Origin: Cellulomonas persica
Lineage (GTDB): Bacteria > Actinomycetota > Actinomycetes > Actinomycetales > Cellulomonadaceae
Assembly: GCF_007989825.1 (NCBI RefSeq)
Contig: NZ_BJUA01000013.1
Location: 37,224-101,223, forward strand
Length of the DNA stretch: 64,000 bases
Direction: 5' to 3'
The notes beneath the pieces are model-generated. The model did not search any database. It saw nothing but the letters and a program-made list of their open reading frames with translations, and was not told the DNA's origin. Numbering within the stretch: position 1 is the first letter of the stretch; each line of letters begins with the position of its first letter. Both the position numbers and the translations under genes were made by a program. This document shows positions 33,566 to 41,216 of this stretch, piece after piece.

Positions 33566-33606
33566 AGCCTACGCAGGCGGACCAGCGATTTCAAACATCT
33601 GTTCGA
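33566..33606 (-). promoter_or_regulatory. lexA promoter with overlapping LexA box
   Basis: On the minus strand TTGAAA (33594-33589), 17 bases, then TAGGCT (33571-33566): a near-ideal -35/-10 pair. The dyad TCAAACATCTGTTCGA (33591-33606, plus reading) differs from the consensus LexA box at one position and overlaps the -35, so LexA should repress its own gene. Confidence 0.85.
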
Positions 33607-33642
33607 CATCTCTGGACGCGTGTCGCGGGCCTCTGGTAGAAC

Positions 33643-33688
33643 TCGTACAGACGTACGACGAACACATGTATGACGAACAGGTGTATGA
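33643..33688 (+). promoter_or_regulatory. Array of three phased LexA-like dyads
   Basis: Three 16-base elements start at 33643, 33658 and 33673, exactly 15 bases apart and sharing one base: TCGTACAGACGTACGA (perfect dyad), ACGAACACATGTATGA and ACGAACAGGTGTATGA. All keep the C-G-(A/T)-A-C half and an N4 centre. They lie 70-115 bases before the LysM start and probably form an extended operator. Each is weaker than the consensus. Confidence 0.6.
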
Positions 33689-33757
33689 CGGACGAGGCCC
33701 TACCCCGCCGCGCTGCGGGAAGCGGGTGGTCCGGCGTCACGAAGGAGAGGAAGCGCG

Positions 33758-34132
33758 ATGAGCACGATGGTGATCGGTCCCTCGGTCCCGACGATCCGTG
33801 GCGTGCGCTCGTCCGCGGGCGAGCGCGGCCAGGCGGCCGCGCCGGCCGGCCTGCACCTGACGCGTCGTGGCCGCGCCGTCGTCGTGGTTCTCGCGCTCGT
33901 CGTGGCCGCGGTGGCGTTCGCGCTCGGCGCGCGGTCGGCTGCAGGCGCCCCGGCGGACGTCACGGTCGACCGCTACGTCGTGCAGGCCGGTGACACGCTG
34001 TGGGACATCGCGGCGCAGTCGCGAGGCGCCGGCGAGTCGGTGAGTGCGCAGGTGCGCGAGCTCGTCCGCGTGAACGGGCTGTCGGGTGACCAGGTCGTCG
34101 CCGGCCAGGAGATCGTCGTCCCGCGCGGCTGA
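33758..34132 (+). CDS. LysM-domain membrane protein, probable SOS cell-division inhibitor (ChiZ/DivS-like)
   Basis: 124 residues: cytoplasmic lead, one transmembrane helix (about 40-58, AVVVVLALVVAAVAFALGA), then a LysM peptidoglycan-binding domain (about 72-122, YVVQAGDTLWDIAAQ ... VRVNGLSGDQVVAGQEIVVP). The position divergent from lexA and before nrdR equals that of mycobacterial chiZ and corynebacterial divS, whose SOS induction delays septation. The role here is inferred from position, topology and LexA-like sites. GAAGGAGAGG at 33741-33750 is a strong ribosome-binding site seven bases before the ATG. Confidence 0.82.
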   Translation: MSTMVIGPSVPTIRGVRSSAGERGQAAAPAGLHLTRRGRAVVVVLALVVAAVAFALGARSAAGAPADVTVDRYVVQAGDTLWDIAAQSRGAGESVSAQVRELVRVNGLSGDQVVAGQEIVVPRG

Positions 34133-34291
34133 CGGCGCGCGTGAGACCGAACCCAGCTTCCGCGGGGCCGAGGCCGAGCGGTACTGCGCCCGAGGGCCGC
34201 CATCCCTGAGGCGTCGCTGCCGACGCGGGCGGTCGGACCCGGCCCGTCCCGGTGGGGTCGGCCCTCGGGTCGTCGGTCCGGCCGGGGTCGG

Positions 34292-34297
34292 TACGAT
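34292..34297 (+). promoter_or_regulatory. Candidate -10 element of nrdR
   Basis: TACGAT about 53 bases before the nrdR GTG. No clear -35. Confidence 0.35.
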
Positions 34298-34350
34298 CGT
34301 TCGGGGTCGGCGCACGTCGGCACTGATCTCATGGCGCAGGGAGGCTCAGG

Positions 34351-34884
34351 GTGCACTGCCCGTTCTGCCGTCACCCGGACTCTCGGGTCGTCGACTCGCG
34401 GACCTCGGACGACGGGTCCTCGATCCGTCGCCGTCGTCAGTGCCCGTCCTGCAACCGTCGGTTCACGACCGTGGAGACCACGAGCCTGTCAGTGGTGAAG
34501 CGGTCCGGCGCCACCGAGCCGTTCAGCCGGGACAAGATCGCGGGCGGCGTGCGCAAGGCCTGCCAGGGACGCCCGGTGAGCGAGGACGATCTCGCACTGC
34601 TCGCACAGAAGGTCGAGGAGACCCTGCGGTCGTCGGGCTCGGCCGAGATCGACGCGTACGAGATCGGTCTGGCGATCCTCGGTCCGCTGCGCGAGCTCGA
34701 CGAGGTCGCCTACCTGCGGTTCGCGAGCGTGTACCAGGCGTTCGACTCGCTCGAGGACTTCGAGGCGGCGATCACCGTCCTGCGGGCCGAGCGCGCCGAG
34801 CGTGACGGCGAGGGCGACGAGGAGGCGTTCGGTGACGAGGAGTCGTCGCACGACGACTCGGTGGAGTCCGGCTCGGCGCTCTGA
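34351..34884 (+). CDS. nrdR: Transcriptional repressor NrdR
   Basis: 177 residues. It begins [16 protein letters not shown] and has the N-terminal zinc ribbon (CPFC ... CPSC, residues 3-34) followed by an ATP-cone domain with [24 protein letters not shown]. NrdR senses ATP/dATP and represses ribonucleotide reductase genes. The C-terminal ~25 residues are an acidic extension ([18 protein letters not shown]). GTG 34351 is the only reasonable start because the zinc ribbon begins at residue 2. Its place after lexA and the LysM gene is conserved in mycobacteria, linking dNTP supply to the SOS locus. Confidence 0.95.
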   Translation: MHCPFCRHPDSRVVDSRTSDDGSSIRRRRQCPSCNRRFTTVETTSLSVVKRSGATEPFSRDKIAGGVRKACQGRPVSEDDLALLAQKVEETLRSSGSAEIDAYEIGLAILGPLRELDEVAYLRFASVYQAFDSLEDFEAAITVLRAERAERDGEGDEEAFGDEESSHDDSVESGSAL

Positions 34885-34936
34885 CCTGCGCGGGTGACGG
34901 CGCGCACCCGTGGCAGGAGTGGCCTGACGTTCGGGT

Positions 34937-34942
34937 TACGGT
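34937..34942 (+). promoter_or_regulatory. -10 element of the S9 peptidase gene
   Basis: TACGGT six bases before ATG 34949 and no ribosome-binding site. Leaderless layout. Confidence 0.55.
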
Positions 34943-34948
34943 CGGACC

Positions 34949-36961
34949 ATGCTTCCTGACGACGTCTTCCTGCTGCGTGCGCCCGGCGCGCCGGCCCTGC
35001 TTCCCGACGGCTCCGCGGCGATCGTCGCGGTCTCGCGTCCCGACCGCGACTCGGACCAGTACCGCGGCGGCCTGTGGATCGTCCCGACGGACGGGTCCGC
35101 GCCGCGGCAGCTCACGCGCGGCCACAGCGACAGCGAGCCGGACGTCTCGCCGGATGGCCGGTGGGTCGTGTTCGTGCGCGGCGGCTCGGGCAAGCCGCAG
35201 CTCCACCTCGTCGAGGCGGCGGGCGGTGAGCCGTTCGCGATCACCGCGGAGCCGCTCGGCGCGGGGCAGCCCCGGTTCTCGCCCGACGGGCGTCGCATCG
35301 CGTTCGTGGCGCGCGTACCGCAGGAGGGGCGCTACGTGCCGGACGGGGACCCCGCCGCCGAGCGTCCGCGTCTCATCACCGAGCTCCGCCACCGCGCCGA
35401 CGGGATCGGGTTCGTGCGGGACCGCACCCGTCAGCTGTTCGTCGTCGAGGTGCCGGACGCCACCGGGGACGCGGTCGCGGTCCCGTCGTCGTTCCGTCTG
35501 ACCGACGCGGACAGCGACGTCGACGCGCCGCGCTGGTTCACCGACGGCCGGTCGATCGCAGCGGTCCTGGCGCGCCACGCGGCGCGCGAGGACGACCTGC
35601 GGCGCGACGCGGTGGCCGTCGTGGTCCCGGACGAGCTCGTGGGTGAGCAGGGGACTGCGACGATCACACCCCTCACGGATGCCGACGCGGGTTCGTCGCT
35701 GTCGGTCTCGCGCGTCCTTCCCGCCGCGGACGGCCGGCGCGTGTGGCTCCTCGCGGACGACGCGGGGGAGTCCGGCCGTGACTTCATCGCCGCGCTGACC
35801 GGGCTGTTCGAGGTCCCCCTCGACGAGGCAGGCGCTGCGGCAGGTCCCGCGCGCCGGCTCACGGACCCCGACGAGGTGGACCTCGACCCCGCGGTGCTGG
35901 TCGAGCTCGGCGGTGACGAGGTCGCCGTCGCACCGCTGCGCTCCGGGGCGGTGCACCTGTGCCGGGTCGGCGCGGACGGCGTGCTGCACGACCTGCTGGG
36001 CGGCGCGGTCGTCGTGAGCGCGGCGGCGTTCTCGGGTGGCGTGCTGGTCGCGGTCCGGGCGACGCCGAGCAGCGCTGGGGACGTCGTCGCCGTGCACGGC
36101 GACGACGAACGCGTGCTCACCGACCTGTCGGCCGAGCTGCGTGCCACCGGGCGCGTCCGCGTGCCCGAACCGCTGGTGGCGCACGCCCCCGACGGCTACC
36201 GCGTCGAGGGTTGGCTCACGACGCCGGACCCCGAGCGGTACGGCGCGGGTCCCCACCCGACGATCCTCACGATCCACGGCGGTCCGTTCGCGCAGTACAC
36301 GCACGCGGTCTTCGACGAGGTGCAGGTGCTCGTCGAGGCGGGTTACGCCGTCGTGCACGGCAACCCGCGTGGTTCGTCGGGCCGTGGACGCGCGCACGGG
36401 CGCGCGATCCGCCGCGGCTTCGGCACCGTCGACACCGACGACGTGCTCGCCCTGCTCGACCAGGCGCTGGCCGACGACCGGACCGACGCGGAGCGGACGG
36501 GGGTCATGGGCGGCTCGTACGGCGGCTACATGACCGCCTGGCTGACGACGCGGACCGACAGGTTCCGTGCGGCGATCGTCGAGCGCGGTTTCCTCGACCC
36601 GGTGAGCTTCGTGGGGTCGAGCGACATCGGCTGGTTCTTCGGGCTGGAGTACCTGGGTGAGCCGGAGACGGAGGCGGACCTCGTCGCGGGTCAGTCGCCG
36701 ATGGCGCACGTCGCCTCGGTGCGCACGCCGACATTCGTCATCCACTCGGAGCAGGACTGGCGGTGCCCGGTCGAGCAGGGGCAGCGCTGGTTCGTCGAGC
36801 TCAAGCGACGCGGCGTCCCGACCGAGCTCCTGCTGTTCCCGGGCGAGGGTCACGAGCTGACGCGTTCGGGGCGGCCCGCGCACCGCGTCGAGCGGTTCGA
36901 GCACGTGCTGCGCTGGTGGCAGCGCTGGCTGCCGGTCGAGCCCGCGGGCGCGACCGTCTGA
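34949..36961 (+). CDS. S9 family (prolyl oligopeptidase-type) serine peptidase
   Basis: 670 residues. The N-terminal ~400 form a WD40/TolB-like beta-propeller (repeats such as SEPDVSPDGRWVVFVRGG and GQPRFSPDGRRIAFVARV). The C-terminal alpha/beta hydrolase has TILTIHGGPFAQY, the nucleophile elbow GGSYGGYMT (Ser near 525), the acid in HSEQDWRCP and His in GEGHELTRSG. It is an acylaminoacyl-/dipeptidyl-peptidase-like enzyme acting on short peptides. No signal peptide is seen, so it is cytoplasmic. ATG 34949 follows a leaderless -10 element. A strong terminator follows the stop. Confidence 0.92.
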   Translation: MLPDDVFLLRAPGAPALLPDGSAAIVAVSRPDRDSDQYRGGLWIVPTDGSAPRQLTRGHSDSEPDVSPDGRWVVFVRGGSGKPQLHLVEAAGGEPFAITAEPLGAGQPRFSPDGRRIAFVARVPQEGRYVPDGDPAAERPRLITELRHRADGIGFVRDRTRQLFVVEVPDATGDAVAVPSSFRLTDADSDVDAPRWFTDGRSIAAVLARHAAREDDLRRDAVAVVVPDELVGEQGTATITPLTDADAGSSLSVSRVLPAADGRRVWLLADDAGESGRDFIAALTGLFEVPLDEAGAAAGPARRLTDPDEVDLDPAVLVELGGDEVAVAPLRSGAVHLCRVGADGVLHDLLGGAVVVSAAAFSGGVLVAVRATPSSAGDVVAVHGDDERVLTDLSAELRATGRVRVPEPLVAHAPDGYRVEGWLTTPDPERYGAGPHPTILTIHGGPFAQYTHAVFDEVQVLVEAGYAVVHGNPRGSSGRGRAHGRAIRRGFGTVDTDDVLALLDQALADDRTDAERTGVMGGSYGGYMTAWLTTRTDRFRAAIVERGFLDPVSFVGSSDIGWFFGLEYLGEPETEADLVAGQSPMAHVASVRTPTFVIHSEQDWRCPVEQGQRWFVELKRRGVPTELLLFPGEGHELTRSGRPAHRVERFEHVLRWWQRWLPVEPAGATV

Positions 36962-36966
36962 CACGA

Positions 36967-37007
36967 CCGCCCCGGGGCCCACCGGTGTCCGACGGGCTCC
37001 GGGGCGG
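36967..37007 (+). terminator. Terminator after the S9 peptidase gene
   Basis: Left arm CCGCCCCGG-G-GCCC pairs with GGGC-T-CCGGGGCGG (one internal mismatch) around a 13-base loop, starting six bases after the stop codon. Confidence 0.75.
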
Positions 37008-37073
37008 GATTGAGGTGGCACGCGCGCCGCGCGTCGGCCACGCTGAGGGTTCGACGACGGACAGGAGGAGCCG

Positions 37074-37262
37074 ATGGCGCACGACGACACCAAGCCGGCG
37101 GTCAGTGAGGACGCGAAGGCGAAGTTCCGGGAGGCGCTCGAGCGCAAGAAGGGCGCGCAGCACCGCACGGCCGACGCCCAGGCGAACACCGGGCAGGTGC
37201 ACGGCTCGGAGACCACCGGCCCTGCGCAGCGGCGGTTCCAGCGCAAGTCCGGCTCGTCGTGA
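37074..37262 (+). CDS. DUF5302 family protein
   Basis: 62-residue, highly charged protein with EDAKAKFREALERKKGAQHR in the middle and a basic end (RRFQRKSGSS), matching the short DUF5302 family of actinobacteria. No membrane segment or fold can be predicted. It may be a small nucleic-acid- or ribosome-associated protein, but nothing in the sequence proves this. ATG 37074 has AGGAGGAG (37063-37070) three bases upstream. A monocistronic unit between two strong terminators. Confidence 0.8.
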   Translation: MAHDDTKPAVSEDAKAKFREALERKKGAQHRTADAQANTGQVHGSETTGPAQRRFQRKSGSS

Positions 37263-37352
37263 CGACGCGCTGACGGCCCCTCCCCGGACGGGTCCGCGCG
37301 GCGGGCACGTCCGGGGCGGAGAGGCCCGCGGAGCCGTCAGGCGACGCAGAGG

Positions 37353-37394
37353 CGCACAAGGCCCCGACCGGTCGACCGGTCGGGGCCTTGTGCG
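37353..37394. terminator. 42-bp perfect palindrome, bidirectional terminator
   Basis: Bases 37353-37373 are the exact reverse complement of 37374-37394 (arm begins CGCACAAGGCCCCGACCGG). It lies between the convergent DUF5302 and phosphoglycerate dehydrogenase genes. Hairpins of up to about 19 bp with a TCGA loop can form on either strand. The arms contain AAGG/CCTT, giving a very short U-run. Confidence 0.88.
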
Positions 37395-37458
37395 TGCTCG
37401 GGCGAGGCCGTGGCCGCCGCGATCGCGAGGGGATGCGCGCGCAGGCCACCCGTCGCGC

Positions 37459-38658
37459 TCAGGACAGCAGACGCACCCGGATGGCCTCGGGCTGCGCGGC
37501 GAGCGCGTCGACGAGCGCGTCCTCGACCGGCGAGCCGGCGTCCGTCACCACGTAGCCGAGCTCGCCGCGGGTTGCGAGCAGCTGTCCCTCGATGTTCACG
37601 CCGTGCTCGGCGAGCGTCGCGTTGACGTTCGCCAGCACGCCGGGGACGTTGCGGTGCAGGTAGGCGAGCCGGTGCACGCCCGGGGGCTGGTCGAGCGCGA
37701 CGTTCGGCAGGTTGACCGACAGGGTCGTGGAGCCTGTGGCCAGGTAGTCGCGCACCTTGTGGGCGACGAACTGCCCGATCGCCTCCTGCGCCTCCTCGGT
37801 CGAGCCACCGGTGTGGGGCGTGAGGATGACGTTCGGCAGGCCGCGCAGCTCGGACTCGAACGGGTCGCCCTTGCGCTTCGGCTCCTCGGGGAACACGTCG
37901 ATCGCGGCGCCCGCGAGGTGGCCGGACACGATCGCGTCGCGCACCGCCGCGGGGTCGACGACGAAGCCCCTGGACAGGTTGAGCAGGATCGAGCCGGGCT
38001 TCATCCGGGCGATCTGCGGCGCGCCGAAGAACCCGGCGTTGCCGGGGCGTCCGTCGACGTGCAGCGTCACGACGTCGGCGACCTCGAGCAGCTCGTCGAG
38101 CGTCGCGGCGCGGCGCGCGTTGCCGAGCGCGAGCTTCTCGGCCGCGTCGTAGAAGACGACGGACATGCCGAGGTTCTCCGCGAGCACCGACAGCTGCGTG
38201 CCGATGTTGCCGTAGCCGATGATGCCGAGCGTGCGGCCGCGGACCTCGTGCGCGCCGGTCGCGGACTTGTTCCAGATCCCGCCGTGCATCTCCTTGTCGA
38301 ACACGGTCAGACGGCGCGTCAGCGAGATGATGTCGGCGATCGCGATCTCGACGACGGAACGCGTGTTGGAGAACGGCGCGTTGAACGCGGCGATCCCGAG
38401 CGAGGCGGCGGCGCGCAGGTCGATCTGGTTCGTGCCGATGCAGAATGCGCCGATCGCCACGAGGTCGGGGGCGTGGGCGACGACGTCCGCCGTGACCTGG
38501 GTCTTGGACCGGATCCCGAGGAGCGCGACGCCGTCGAGCGCGTCGATCAGCTCGGACTCGTCGAGCGCGCCGGTGCGCGTGGTGACGTCGAAGCCCGCGT
38601 CCTCGAGGATCGTGCGGGCGTGCGGGTGGAGGTTCTCGAGCAGCAGGGCCTTGGGCAC
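37459..38658 (-). CDS. serA: D-3-phosphoglycerate dehydrogenase
   Basis: 399 residues. First step of serine synthesis: 3-phosphoglycerate oxidised with NAD+. The substrate domain begins KALLLENLHPHARTILEDAG, the NAD-binding loop is GIIGYGNIGTQ (about 144), the catalytic Arg is in NLSRGFVVD, Glu in IDVFPEEPKRKG and His in LTPHTGGST. A C-terminal ACT domain (about 330-399, RNVPGVLANVNATLAEHGVNIEG) is the likely serine-feedback site. The length and missing intervening domain match the E. coli SerA type rather than the longer 530-residue mycobacterial type. GTG 38658 is the start, with no evident ribosome-binding site. Confidence 0.93.
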   Translation of the reverse strand: MPKALLLENLHPHARTILEDAGFDVTTRTGALDESELIDALDGVALLGIRSKTQVTADVVAHAPDLVAIGAFCIGTNQIDLRAAASLGIAAFNAPFSNTRSVVEIAIADIISLTRRLTVFDKEMHGGIWNKSATGAHEVRGRTLGIIGYGNIGTQLSVLAENLGMSVVFYDAAEKLALGNARRAATLDELLEVADVVTLHVDGRPGNAGFFGAPQIARMKPGSILLNLSRGFVVDPAAVRDAIVSGHLAGAAIDVFPEEPKRKGDPFESELRGLPNVILTPHTGGSTEEAQEAIGQFVAHKVRDYLATGSTTLSVNLPNVALDQPPGVHRLAYLHRNVPGVLANVNATLAEHGVNIEGQLLATRGELGYVVTDAGSPVEDALVDALAAQPEAIRVRLLS

Positions 38659-38805
38659 GGCCCCATCGTGCGCCTGTCCGGGTGCTGGGCGCCGCGTTGT
38701 CCGATCTGCGGACAGGCTGCCGGACGCAGCGACGACGTGGACCCGGTAGGCCCCAGCACCGCCGGTGATCCTCGTCTGCCGTGCCGGTCCCGGGCGGTCA
38801 GCCGG

Positions 38806-41043
38806 TCAGTCGCTCAGCCCCGCGGGCAGGCCGCGCGCGTGCAGCACGTGCAGCGCCCTCGTCGGACGCGTCATCGCGACGTACAGGTCACCGGCGGAGA
38901 CCGCGAGCACCTCGCCGGGCTCGACGAGCACGACGTGGTCGAACTCGAGCCCCTTCGCCTGACGCGCCGTGAGCACGACGACCGGCGCGTCGAGGTCGAG
39001 CGGAGCGCGCTGGTCGGCGCGCTCGCCGCCCGCGGCCTCGACCGCGGCACGCAGCTCGTCCACGCGTCCGGCGGCCGCGATGACCGCCACGCGCCCGGCA
39101 CCCGTCTCGTCCTGCACCGCGCGCAGCGCGTCGACCGCAGCCGTCGCCGCGGCGCTCGTGAGCGCGGCGTCCTCGACCCGGGTCACGACGAGCGCGTCGG
39201 GGACCTCGCGCGCCGACGTCAGGGGAGAGCGGGGCAGGCCCGCGGCGTCGGCGACGCGACCCGCCGCGTCCGCGACGGACGCGGGCGTGCGGTAGTTGAC
39301 CGTGAGGTCCGCCTGTCGCCAGCTCCCGCGCAGCACCGGGTCGAGCATCGCGGCCCACTGGCGCGCGCCCGCGGCCGACGAGGTCTGCGCGACGTCGCCC
39401 ACGATCGTCAGCGACCGCGTGGGGACGCGCCGCAGCAGCGCGCGCCACGCCATCGCCGACAGCTCCTGCGCCTCGTCGACGACGACGTGACCGTACGTCC
39501 ACGTGCGGTCCGCCGCGGCGCGCTCCGCGGTCGTGAGCACGGGACCGCCCGCCGAGAACCGGTCCGCGAGCAGCTCGGCCGACACGAACGCGCCCGCGCT
39601 GGTCTGCTCGAGCACCTGACGCGCGTACGAGACCTCGCGCTGCCGCGCCTCGGCCGCGACGCGCGCCTGCGCGCGAGCCGCCTGGTCGTCCTCGCCGAGC
39701 AGCTCGGCGGCCTCGTCGAGCAGCGGGACGTCGGCGGGCGTCCACGGCGCGTCCGGCTCGCGCGCCAGGAGCGCGCGCTCGTCGGCCGACAGCTGCGGTG
39801 CGGCCGACTCGAGCCGCCACGGCTTGGCGTACAGGTCCGCGAGGAGCTTCTGCGGGGTCAACGGCATCCACGCGAGGTTCAGGGCGATCCTGATCTCCCG
39901 GGTCGAGCGCAGGTCCTCCAGGATCTCCGCACGCTCGTCGGGCGGGACGTCGAACGCGAGCTGGTCGACGTACTGCGCCGCGAGGCGCGAGAGCATGTCG
40001 CGCACGAACGCGACCCGCGCGAGGTTGTGCGGGCGGTGCAGGCGACGGGCGCGCGCGATGGCCTGCGCCACGTCCTGCGGGCGCACGACGACGGTGCGGC
40101 CGTCGATGCGCACGGTCGTCGGCTCGGCCGGCACGCGCTGCCGGTCGCTCACGGCGCGCGCGATCACGCGCGCCATCACCGCCCGGCCCTTGATCTGCGC
40201 GACGTGCTCGGGCTCGTCGCCGGACGCGACGACGCCCGGCACCAGGTCGGCGATGGTCGTGGTGACCACACCGGTCTCGCCGAGCGACGGCAGGACCTGG
40301 TCGATGTAGCGCAGGAACGTGCGCGACGGCCCGACGAGCAGCACGCCCGAGCGTTCGAGCAACCGGCGGTGCGCGTACAGCAGGTAGGCCGCGCGGTGCA
40401 GCGCGACCGCGGTCTTGCCGGTGCCCGGCCCACCCTGCACGACGAGCGCGCCGCCCAGCTCGGAGCGGATGATCGCGTCCTGCTCGGCCTGGATGGTCGC
40501 GACGATGTCGCCCATCCGGCCGGTGCGGGCCGCGCGCAGCCCGGCCAGGAGCGCGCCCTCGCCGGACAGGCCGGTCAGCTCGTCGCCGTCGCCGTCGAGC
40601 AGGTCGAGGTCGAGGACCTCGTCCTCGACGCCGGTCACGGTCCGACCGCGGGTGACCACGTGACGGCGGCGCTGCACGCCTTCGGGGTGAGCGGCGGTCG
40701 CGCGGTAGAACGCACGCGCTGCCGGAGCGCGCCAGTCGGTGAGCAGCTGGGTCTGCTCCTCGTCGGTCAGGCCGATCCGCCCGACGTAGCGGCGCGCGCC
40801 GTCGTCGAGGTCGAGCCGGCCGAACACCAGGCGCTCCTCGACGGCCTCGAGCTGCGCGAGCCGGTCCTCGTACAGCGTGGCGAACGCATCACGCTCGCTG
40901 CGGTTCTGCGGCGAGCCCGACGGTCCCTCGCGCCGGACCGCCGCGAGTCGGGACCGGGTCTGCGCGCGCAGCTCGTCGAGCCGGCCGTAGACGACGTCGA
41001 CCTGCTGCTGCTCGAGGGCGATCTCGTCGTCCGGGGTCGTCAC
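38806..41043 (-). CDS. helR: HelR/HelD-type RNA polymerase recycling ATPase (UvrD-like superfamily 1)
   Basis: 745 residues. An N-terminal helical arm (LEQQQVDVVYGRLDELRAQTRSRL, about 8-60) could enter the RNA polymerase secondary channel. A LTDWRAPAARAFY motif, typical of HelD-like proteins, follows. Walker A is GGPGTGKTAVALHRAAYLLY (about 203), the DEAQ box is VVDEAQELSAM (about 520), and the last motifs are LTVNYRTPASVAD and VVVLTARQAKGLEFDHVV with TRPTRALHVLH. In mycobacteria and Streptomyces such proteins displace stalled or rifampicin-bound RNA polymerase from DNA. The HelR rather than HelD label is by length and general similarity. GTG 41043 has GAGGAGGA upstream. Divergent from the PAC2 gene. 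Confidence 0.8.
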   Translation of the reverse strand: MTTPDDEIALEQQQVDVVYGRLDELRAQTRSRLAAVRREGPSGSPQNRSERDAFATLYEDRLAQLEAVEERLVFGRLDLDDGARRYVGRIGLTDEEQTQLLTDWRAPAARAFYRATAAHPEGVQRRRHVVTRGRTVTGVEDEVLDLDLLDGDGDELTGLSGEGALLAGLRAARTGRMGDIVATIQAEQDAIIRSELGGALVVQGGPGTGKTAVALHRAAYLLYAHRRLLERSGVLLVGPSRTFLRYIDQVLPSLGETGVVTTTIADLVPGVVASGDEPEHVAQIKGRAVMARVIARAVSDRQRVPAEPTTVRIDGRTVVVRPQDVAQAIARARRLHRPHNLARVAFVRDMLSRLAAQYVDQLAFDVPPDERAEILEDLRSTREIRIALNLAWMPLTPQKLLADLYAKPWRLESAAPQLSADERALLAREPDAPWTPADVPLLDEAAELLGEDDQAARAQARVAAEARQREVSYARQVLEQTSAGAFVSAELLADRFSAGGPVLTTAERAAADRTWTYGHVVVDEAQELSAMAWRALLRRVPTRSLTIVGDVAQTSSAAGARQWAAMLDPVLRGSWRQADLTVNYRTPASVADAAGRVADAAGLPRSPLTSAREVPDALVVTRVEDAALTSAAATAAVDALRAVQDETGAGRVAVIAAAGRVDELRAAVEAAGGERADQRAPLDLDAPVVVLTARQAKGLEFDHVVLVEPGEVLAVSAGDLYVAMTRPTRALHVLHARGLPAGLSD

Positions 41044-41216
41044 GCGCGTGTCCTCCTCAGGGCGCTCGTCGCGGGGCCGATGAGCGGCCGTCCATTGTTC
41101 CACCTCGCCCGCGGCGTCGCGACGCACCGACGCGTGGTTCGTGCGCGGGAATCGTGGCGCGCGCCGGCGCGTTGAGCACGCCAGACGTCCGAGAAGACGA
41201 GGGAGTGCGCGCGAGG

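Larger units (their letters stand above)
33278..33757. other. lexA–LysM intergenic region (480 bases)
   Basis: No gene supported. It contains the long lexA leader (33278-33560), the lexA promoter, and four LexA-like dyads toward the LysM gene. A 95-codon plus-strand open frame (33352-33639) lacks a ribosome-binding site and family features. Bases 33580-33720 are clearly less GC-rich than the surroundings. Confidence 0.7.

Noticed and set aside
33352..33639. 95-codon plus-strand frame in the lexA–LysM gap
   Set aside because: No ribosome-binding site or family; it crosses the lexA promoter and LexA box.
36763..41175. Plus-strand open frame of about 1470 codons across serA and the helR-like gene
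   Set aside because: Runs antisense through two well-supported genes and a terminator palindrome, and has no recognisable fold.
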